9,762 bases of DNA, from contig SKKV01000239.1 of NCBI GenBank assembly GCA_007123575.1, forward strand, positions 1 through 9,762, read 5' to 3'. Source of the stretch: Wenzhouxiangella sp. (GTDB taxonomy: Bacteria; Pseudomonadota; Gammaproteobacteria; Xanthomonadales; Wenzhouxiangellaceae). The notes beneath the pieces were generated by a model, which made no database searches, was not told where the DNA came from, and saw nothing but the letters and a program-made list of their open reading frames with translations. The translations under genes and the position numbers were made by a program. Below are positions 4,812-9,762 of the stretch, piece after piece (within the stretch, counting starts at the first letter, position 1; every line of letters starts with the position of its first letter).

Positions 4812-7175
4812 ATGGGCAATTTCAAGGTTCCGCCGGAGCAGCTGCGCTGGACGCCAGCCAGGGACGCATTTCCCGGCGTATCGAGCCGCGACATTCCGGG
4901 CACGGCCGGCATTGTCGGCCAACTGACTGCCCGCCAGGCCCTGACGTTCTCAATCCAGAGCCGAAGCCACAACCACAATGCTTTTGTGCGCGGCCCGGAT
5001 GGCAGCGGACGGCGCACTCTGATTGCCAATTTACTGAAAGAACTCAATCCAGAGGCCGAGCGCGCCCTTGACTTTTGCTATGTGCATAATTTCGCCAATC
5101 CAGACCGACCGCGCCTGATCATTCTGCCGGGTGGCCAGGGTCGCCAGTTCCAGCAGGCCATGACTCGAATCAGCCTGTTTATCCGCGACCGCCTGCCGGT
5201 GATCCTGAAAAACGATCCAATACGCTCGCGTCGCGAAGCGCGCAGGGAAGCCGCCGAGCGAGAAATTCGCTTGAAGATCGCACCGCTTGAAAAAAAACTT
5301 CGCGCCGATGGCCTGGCCCTGATTCGAACCCAGTCGGGGCCAACCTCACGGGTGAGCATCTACCCGCTGGTCATGGGCAAACCCGTGTCGCCGGAAGAAT
5401 ATCGCAACCTGGTCACCCAGAAACAGGTTCGCGAGGAGGACCGGTTAAAGGCCATGAAGCAGGTCGACAACTGGCAGGCCGAGGTCAATCGCTTCGCCCA
5501 CGAGGTCAACCAGATATGGCAGCAGGCGCTGCAGCATATTGATCAGATCAACGCCAGCGAAACCGCCCGCCTGGTTGGTGAAATGACCAGCGAAGTCGGC
5601 CGCAAGTTCAAGGCGCCGGGAATGGACGTGTTCCTGTGCGAAATCATTGACGATATTGTTGAGAAGCGGGTCGGCCGCGACACTTCCCACCTGGCCGATC
5701 CGACGCTGCTTTACGGCGTCAACGTACTCACTACCCGCCACAGCAACGACAAGGCACCGATGATCTTCGCCAGCCAGCCCTCGGTTGCCAGCCTGTTTGG
5801 CACGATCGACCCGGCCTGGATGAGCAGCGGCCGAGCCGTGACCTCGTTCCGCGGCATTCGCACCGGCGCCCTGCTGGAGGCCGATGGTGGCTACCTGGTG
5901 CTGGACGCTGCCGACGTTCGGGCCGAACCCGGATCATGGCGCATGCTGATGCGCGCACTACGCACCGGGCTGGCTGAAGTCGTGCCGCCGGAACTGGGCT
6001 GGCCCTACTCGGCCCAGTCGCTGAAGCCTGAACCTATTCCCGTTCGGGTCCGAGTGATTCTGACCGGCAGTGCCGAGTTATTCGAAACGCTGAACGAAGA
6101 AGACGCCGATTTCGTGCGCCTTTTCAAGGTGATCGCTGACTTCGACGACACCATGTCCAGGGACAAACACGGCCTGCACGACTACGGTCGCTTTCTGGCC
6201 AGTCTCGTTGCCAAGGAGAATCTGCTGCCTTTCGAGCGCGGCGCAATGATGACCCTGGCCCAGCTCGGCGCCCGCCTGTCGCGCGAACCCGGCCGCCTGT
6301 CGTCGCGCTTCGGCGAGCTGGCCGACCTGACCCGAGAGGCCAGTTGGCTGGCCAGAAAGGATGGTGCTGATGAAGTGGACAAAACCCATATGGAAGCAGC
6401 ATTCCGACAGTGGCGCAATCGCTCCCGCCTGCCCCTCGCAAAAACCATCAGACGGATACAAAGCGGCCAGATCGATCTGCGCGTCCGTGGCCGGTCGGAG
6501 CGCCAGATCAACACCTGTGCACCAATCAAGTCCGGCACCCTGACTCTGGCCCAGCCTGTGGCCCTGACTTGCATATTTGGACCCGCGCCACGTTGCCGAA
6601 TCGTGAAAACCCGCGACCGGCACGACGAATCACTGGAGGCCTTGCTGGGCCACAGCCTGCTTCTGCGCGAAGCCCCGAGGCTGCTGGCCCGCTTCAGCAG
6701 CACTGCGGCCAACAATGGACGAGCGGATTGTGGCACCGGCCTGGCGGAAGCCTGCCTGCTGTTCAGCTGCCTCGCCCACACCCCCGTGCGCCAGGATCTG
6801 GTCCTGATCGGCGAACTCGACGGCCAGGGCCGGGTGCGTCCCGTACCCGCCATCAATGAACGCATTGAAGCCTGGTTTGAGCTTTGCAGCGAAGGTGGCT
6901 TGAGTGGCCAGCAAGGCGTGGTCATCCCGCGCGCCAATCTCGAGGCACTGGTGCTGGACCAAGCCTTGGTCAAAGCCTGTGTCAACGATATGTTCCAGGT
7001 ATACGCCGTCGATCACCTTTATCAGGCCCTGGAACTGGTCACCGGTGTGCGCATCGGGAGTTGGCGGGAGCAGGCGTTCCCGCCGGATTCCATCCTCGGC
7101 AGGGCCAGGACGCGGGTGTTGGAATTATCCGGTTACGCCGATGAAACCAGCCCCGGCAGCAGCCCGGCCGGGTAA
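4812..7175 (+). CDS. Lon-family AAA protein (LonB-like, AAA_32) with degenerate protease active site
   Basis: Large cytoplasmic AAA protein of the Lon-like family that pairs an AAA_32 domain (PF13654) with a C-terminal Lon protease domain. GPDGSGRRT at 61-69 is the P-loop, with Arg instead of the usual Lys. Residues 110-300 are a long, charged, helical insertion. GALLEADGGYLVLDAADV at 352-369 is the Walker B region. PEPIPVRVRVIL, LFKVIADFDD and RLSSRFGELADLTREA complete the ATPase part. The Lon domain covers about 545-750. Its C-terminal half is clear: HTPVRQ, GQGRVRPVPAINERIEAW, GLSGQQGVVIP. Both catalytic positions are changed. Where relatives have GDSAS, this protein has ADCGTG (638-643), and the Lys of the GGVNEK motif is Arg684 (AINERIEAW). 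The 787-residue length is normal and the frame is unbroken, so this is not a broken gene. It may act as a chaperone, scaffold or regulator rather than a protease. Its 3' end overlaps kdkA. Confidence 0.88.
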   Translation: MGNFKVPPEQLRWTPARDAFPGVSSRDIPGTAGIVGQLTARQALTFSIQSRSHNHNAFVRGPDGSGRRTLIANLLKELNPEAERALDFCYVHNFANPDRPRLIILPGGQGRQFQQAMTRISLFIRDRLPVILKNDPIRSRREARREAAEREIRLKIAPLEKKLRADGLALIRTQSGPTSRVSIYPLVMGKPVSPEEYRNLVTQKQVREEDRLKAMKQVDNWQAEVNRFAHEVNQIWQQALQHIDQINASETARLVGEMTSEVGRKFKAPGMDVFLCEIIDDIVEKRVGRDTSHLADPTLLYGVNVLTTRHSNDKAPMIFASQPSVASLFGTIDPAWMSSGRAVTSFRGIRTGALLEADGGYLVLDAADVRAEPGSWRMLMRALRTGLAEVVPPELGWPYSAQSLKPEPIPVRVRVILTGSAELFETLNEEDADFVRLFKVIADFDDTMSRDKHGLHDYGRFLASLVAKENLLPFERGAMMTLAQLGARLSREPGRLSSRFGELADLTREASWLARKDGADEVDKTHMEAAFRQWRNRSRLPLAKTIRRIQSGQIDLRVRGRSERQINTCAPIKSGTLTLAQPVALTCIFGPAPRCRIVKTRDRHDESLEALLGHSLLLREAPRLLARFSSTAANNGRADCGTGLAEACLLFSCLAHTPVRQDLVLIGELDGQGRVRPVPAINERIEAWFELCSEGGLSGQQGVVIPRANLEALVLDQALVKACVNDMFQVYAVDHLYQALELVTGVRIGSWREQAFPPDSILGRARTRVLELSGYADETSPGSSPAG

Positions 7176-7846
7176 TGCGAGCTGCGCTTCAGCGCCCGCT
7201 CCAGCCTGGCGATCATCGGCTTGGGCGAGACCGGACCGGGGCGTAGTGTGGCTCGGTCGAGGTCGATCAGATACCAGTTGCCAGCCTCATCACGAAGAAT
7301 ATTGCCGGGGTTGAGGTCGGGATGAACCAGGCCTGAGCCGAAAAATCGCTGCAAGGTGACCGCCAGTTCTTTCCAGTCAGCCTCGGTCAGCACGGACAAC
7401 AATTGATCCAGCGGCAAGGCATCGGCGATTCGACGGGTCAACAGCGCGCCGCGATAGATCAAGCCGGCTCGCTCGCTGCCTGCCAGCAGCGGCCGCGGCA
7501 CCGGCAGGCCGGCGGCGTGCAACCGGGCCAGTAGGTGCCATTCGCGAAACGGGCGGCTGCGCTGGTAGCCAAGATGCAGATAGCGATCCCGGTTAAGGCG
7601 CGCCATCCAGCCGCCCCGCAGGTAAGGTCTGAGCACGGCCTGGCCGGCCTCGATAGTAACGGCCAGGGCCTGGCCACGACCACCCAGCTCGGCGACCACC
7701 GCACCGCGCATGCGCCAGAACGCCGGCTGCAGCCACTCGAAGCTGACCGTAGTCAGGCGGTCTGCGTCATATAGAATGCGGGTCTTGCCCGCCTGAAATT
7801 CTGTCGCCGTCATCCGGCCCCGATTTTTCGCTTGCTGATCAACCAT
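7133..7846 (-). CDS. kdkA: 3-deoxy-D-manno-octulosonic acid (Kdo) kinase
   Basis: Kinase that phosphorylates the first Kdo residue of the LPS inner core at O-4, acting at the cytoplasmic face of the inner membrane. It has the small protein-kinase-like fold of the KdkA/RfaP group. The features are a glycine-rich GGRGQA near 55-60, VLRPYLRGGWMARL near 71-84, the FREW helix near 100-103, and PVPRPLLAG near 116-123. The catalytic loop is HPDLNPGN (175-182) with Asp177 and Asn182, and IDLDRA (194-199) carries the metal-binding Asp. The 237-residue length fits. The ATG at 7846 overlaps the start codon of the divergent glycosyltransferase gene. A second ATG at 7813 is possible and would separate the two starts; GGAGG stands 16 bases before the first ATG, rather far. 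The gene converges with and overlaps the Lon-like gene by 43 bp. A Kdo kinase usually implies a single-Kdo core. Confidence 0.88.
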   Translation of the reverse strand: MVDQQAKNRGRMTATEFQAGKTRILYDADRLTTVSFEWLQPAFWRMRGAVVAELGGRGQALAVTIEAGQAVLRPYLRGGWMARLNRDRYLHLGYQRSRPFREWHLLARLHAAGLPVPRPLLAGSERAGLIYRGALLTRRIADALPLDQLLSVLTEADWKELAVTLQRFFGSGLVHPDLNPGNILRDEAGNWYLIDLDRATLRPGPVSPKPMIARLERALKRSSHYPAGLLPGLVSSA

Positions 7847-7847
7847 G
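7844..7847. other. Shared CATG holding two divergent start codons
   Basis: The palindrome CATG contains the ATG of the glycosyltransferase gene on the plus strand (7845-7847) and the ATG of kdkA on the minus strand (7846-7844). If both starts are right, each gene's leader and promoter lie within the coding region of the other. Confidence 0.6.
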
Positions 7848-8897
7848 TCATTCGACCGGAAGCCTCCCTTTTCGATCTGCCTGTTGCGACTGTCTGCGCT
7901 CGGTGATGTCTGTCACTGCATCGCCCTGGTCCGAGCAATGCAGGCATTGTCGCCTGAAACCCGTGTCACCTGGATCATTGGCAAACTGGAGTATCAGCTT
8001 GTTGTCGATCTCCCGGATGTGGAGTTCATTGTATTCGACAAGAAGCTCGGCCGCGCCGGGCTGGCCGAGCTGCGAGCCCGGCTTCGCGGCCGGCGGTTTG
8101 ACGCGCTGCTGCTGGCCCAGGTCTCGCTGCGAGCCAACCTGCTGTCACTGCTGGTTCGCGCCCGGCGCCGTATCGGCTTTGACCGCGCCCGCTCGCGCGA
8201 AGGCCACGGCCTGTTCATCAACGAGCGGATCGCGGCCAGGCCGGGCCAGCACCAGGCCCTGGCCATGCTCTCTTTCGCCGAACATCTCGGTGCGGATTGC
8301 AATGGTGTTGACCGGGCCCCGCCCATTCCGGACGTCGCCAGGGAGTTTGCAGTTGCACACCAGCCCGAGGCCGGCCAGGCGGTGCTGATCAGCCCTGCCT
8401 CAAGCCATGCCGGCCGCAACTGGCATGCGGAAGGCTATGCCCAGGTGGCCGACTGGGTCAGCAACCAGACCGGGCGGCCCGTCATCCTGATCGGCGGCCC
8501 ATCAGCCACCGAGCGCGAACTGGGTGCGGCAATTGTTGATCGCGTATCGAGCCCGGTGACCAATCTGATCGGCCAGGACACGCTCAAGCAGGCCCTGGCC
8601 ATGCTCGATCGCTGTGCCTGCCTGATCACCCCGGATGCCGGACCCGCTCACTTTGCCGCCGCGTTGAGAAAACCCGTGGTCGGGCTCTATGCGGCCACCT
8701 GGTCACGCCGATCAGGGCCGCTGGGCAGCCTGGAGCACTGTGTTGATTGCTTCGCGGAGGCGGCGCGGCAGCACCTGGGCAAGCCGCCGGAGCAGGTACG
8801 CTGGGGCAAACGCCTGGAGTTTCCGGGGGTGATGAACCTGATCACGCCCGAGATGGTGATCGAAAAACTGCGTGGAGTCCTGAATTCTCAGGAATAA
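7845..8897 (+). CDS. Glycosyltransferase family 9 protein, LPS heptosyltransferase-like
   Basis: GT-B fold glycosyltransferase of family 9 (PF01075), the ADP-heptose:LPS heptosyltransferase family, which builds the inner core at the cytoplasmic face of the inner membrane. The N-terminal CLLRLSALGDVCHCIALVRAM (from residue 12) is the family signature, with the catalytic base expected at Asp21. The C-terminal domain shows PASSHAGRNWHAEGYAQV near 184-201, ILIGGPSATERE near 214-225, and the donor-binding DAGPAHFAAALRKPVVGLY at 264-282. The 350-residue length is normal. Its position next to kdkA supports an LPS core role, possibly like WaaC or Xanthomonas OpsX, but whether it transfers heptose or another sugar cannot be settled here. 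No Shine-Dalgarno site stands before the ATG, yet the start fits because the signature begins about ten residues in. The 3' end overlaps the DUF6165 gene by 10 bp. Confidence 0.88.
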   Translation: MSFDRKPPFSICLLRLSALGDVCHCIALVRAMQALSPETRVTWIIGKLEYQLVVDLPDVEFIVFDKKLGRAGLAELRARLRGRRFDALLLAQVSLRANLLSLLVRARRRIGFDRARSREGHGLFINERIAARPGQHQALAMLSFAEHLGADCNGVDRAPPIPDVAREFAVAHQPEAGQAVLISPASSHAGRNWHAEGYAQVADWVSNQTGRPVILIGGPSATERELGAAIVDRVSSPVTNLIGQDTLKQALAMLDRCACLITPDAGPAHFAAALRKPVVGLYAATWSRRSGPLGSLEHCVDCFAEAARQHLGKPPEQVRWGKRLEFPGVMNLITPEMVIEKLRGVLNSQE

Positions 8898-9277
8898 TCG
8901 CGGTAGGACTTTTCTTCGACGATGGCCGAGCCCAAGGCCAGGTTGATCGCTTTCTTGATCGCCGCCCGCTGGTCGTTGGTCACGTAGACCGCGCGCGCCA
9001 GCTCGATAAAACGATCACCGAAACGTCCGGCCCGTTCTTCGTCGCGAATATCGTCCTCGATCTGCCACAGCGCCTCGTTGACCTGTTTGAGATCAGCCCG
9101 CAGGCTGGCAATCTCGTCGCTGTCCAGCCCGGCCTCGCGCCAGACCGAATCCAGCATCTCCAGCTCACGCCGGACGTTGACGAGCTTGTCCAGGTCGGCG
9201 ATGCGCTCGGATTTGATTTCCAGGATGGTGAGTTTGTCGAGAAGCTCGCCGGGAGCGACGGGAATGGAGAGTTGCAT
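8888..9277 (-). CDS. DUF6165 family protein
   Basis: Small soluble protein of 129 residues that resembles the DUF6165 family, whose function is unknown. It starts MQLSIPVAPGELLDKLTILEIKS, and the rest is almost wholly charged helix, with heptad-like spacing of Leu and Ile (IADLDKLVNVRRELEMLDSVW, then LRADLKQVNEALWQIEDDI). A helical bundle or coiled coil is therefore likely. There is no signal peptide or membrane segment. The ATG at 9277 lacks a clear ribosome binding site. From memory, members of this family often sit near LPS or glycosylation genes; here it lies tail to tail with the glycosyltransferase, overlapping it by 10 bp. It is co-oriented with pnp, 126 bp downstream, beyond two inverted repeats. 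The family call is good and the role is open. Confidence 0.75.
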   Translation of the reverse strand: MQLSIPVAPGELLDKLTILEIKSERIADLDKLVNVRRELEMLDSVWREAGLDSDEIASLRADLKQVNEALWQIEDDIRDEERAGRFGDRFIELARAVYVTNDQRAAIKKAINLALGSAIVEEKSYRDYS

Positions 9278-9321
9278 CTGATGGGTGCGTCAAGAAATGG
9301 CTTTTTGGAAGAATAGTCAGG

Positions 9322-9358
9322 TCGCCTGGTTGGAAGCAAGATGCGATCAACCAGGCGA
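9322..9358. repeat. 10-bp inverted repeat between pnp and the DUF6165 gene
   Basis: TCGCCTGGTT (9322-9331) and AACCAGGCGA (9349-9358) are perfect reverse complements around a 17-base loop. Short outer arms (CAGGT 9318-9322, ACCTG 9361-9365) could lengthen the dyad. It may be a second terminator stage for pnp or a protein-binding site upstream of the DUF6165 gene; neither is shown. Confidence 0.5.
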
Positions 9359-9365
9359 AAACCTG

Positions 9366-9390
9366 CTGACTGCGGGAGACCCGCAGCCAG
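9366..9390 (-). terminator. Probable terminator of pnp
   Basis: The stem CTGCGGG (9370-9376) / CCCGCAG (9380-9386) is perfect with a 3-base loop. It extends past one mismatch to CTG/CAG, giving 10 pairs in all. It begins 13 bases after the pnp stop codon on the minus strand. The following minus-strand sequence has only a short TTTT six bases on, so termination may be partial. Confidence 0.55.
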
Positions 9391-9403
9391 TTGTTACTCA
9401 GGT

Positions 9404-9762
9404 TCAGTCCTGGCTTTCGTTAAGCGCCTTCATGCTCAAGCGAATGCGGCCCTGCTTGTCGACTTCCAGCACCTTGACCTTGACCTTGTCGCCTTCGGCC
9501 AGCTCGTCGGTCACGTTCTCGACGCGCTTGTCGGAGATCTGGGAAATATGAACCAGACCGTCCTTGCCCGGCAAGATGGTGACAAAAGCACCGAAGTTCA
9601 TGATCTTGGTGACCGTGCCTTCGTAGACCGCGCCCACTTCAACATCAGCCGTGATCTGCTCGATACGCTTGCGCGCAGCGTCAGCAGCGGCCTGGTTGAC
9701 CGAGGCAATGGTGACCGTGCCGTCATCCTGGATATCGATGGTGGTGCCGGTTTCCTCGGTGA
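9404..9762 (-). CDS. pnp: Polynucleotide phosphorylase, C-terminal part (KH end and S1 domain)
   Basis: C-terminal 118 residues of PNPase, the 3'-5' exoribonuclease that degrades RNA by phosphorolysis and is part of RNA decay complexes. The gene runs off the right edge, and its open frame continues without a stop to the last base. The visible part begins with the end of the KH domain (TEETGTTIDIQDDGTVTIAS, then an alanine-rich helix). It then has a complete S1 RNA-binding domain: YEGTVTKIMNFGAFVTILPG, KDGLVHISQISDKRVENV, VKVKVLEVDKQGRIRLSMKAL. This matches the E. coli protein closely. The tail after the S1 domain is very short (NESQD), without the Ala/Pro/Glu-rich extension of E. coli PNPase. 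A GTG at 9637 is an internal codon, not a start. A hairpin follows the stop. Confidence 0.93.
   Translation of the reverse strand, partial: TEETGTTIDIQDDGTVTIASVNQAAADAARKRIEQITADVEVGAVYEGTVTKIMNFGAFVTILPGKDGLVHISQISDKRVENVTDELAEGDKVKVKVLEVDKQGRIRLSMKALNESQD

Noticed and set aside
5730..6985. Long minus-strand frames inside the Lon-like gene
   Set aside because: They are antisense shadows with Arg/Ser-rich composition and no motifs; the plus-strand gene has clear domain signatures throughout.
4812..7175. Lon-like gene as a frameshifted or decayed pseudogene
   Set aside because: The frame is uninterrupted over 787 codons, the length fits the family, and conserved motifs continue past the altered active site in the same frame. 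Substitution in an otherwise maintained gene fits better than decay.
9288..9293. Minus-strand TTGACG just before the DUF6165 start as a -35 box
   Set aside because: The matching -10 would fall inside the coding region, and no TATAAT-like hexamer is there.

Overview
The window is dense, GC-rich bacterial chromosome. It most likely comes from a gammaproteobacterium, perhaps near Xanthomonadales/Chromatiales (Wenzhouxiangella-like). That placement rests on the high GC content, a c4-type cytochrome, a Kdo kinase beside a family 9 heptosyltransferase-like enzyme, and an E. coli-like PNPase end. It is an inference, not a measurement. I see no phage, insertion sequence, CRISPR array, tRNA or rRNA.

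Layout. Positions 1-286 hold no convincing gene but carry two hairpin-bearing direct repeats exactly 60 bp apart. A YihY/BrkB membrane protein (minus) faces away from a secreted diheme cytochrome c4-like protein (plus). The cytochrome is followed by a class I glutamine amidotransferase that begins at a TTG buried in a nested inverted repeat. The amidotransferase converges on an EamA/DMT transporter (minus); their 32-bp junction is almost pure pyrimidine, with a 13-bp direct repeat and a G-quadruplex pattern on the minus strand. Next, on the plus strand, come a membrane-anchored alpha/beta hydrolase and a 787-residue Lon-family AAA protein. The Lon domain of that protein has lost the recognisable Ser-Lys catalytic dyad.

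The right third is an envelope/LPS group on alternating strands with no intergenic DNA. Kdo kinase (kdkA, minus) overlaps the end of the Lon-like gene by 43 bp. A glycosyltransferase family 9 gene (plus) shares the four bases CATG with the kdkA start. A DUF6165 gene (minus) overlaps the end of the glycosyltransferase by 10 bp. The window closes with the 3' end of pnp (minus): part of the KH domain and the whole S1 domain.

How the genes work together. KdkA and the GT9 enzyme plausibly act in sequence on the LPS inner core (Kdo phosphorylation and heptose or other sugar transfer), and DUF6165 may be an accessory to that. The remaining genes look like ordinary housekeeping or accessory loci. No clear new multi-gene system is visible. 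The most notable item is the apparently non-proteolytic Lon homologue, followed by the overlapping LPS gene arrangement and several non-coding structures.
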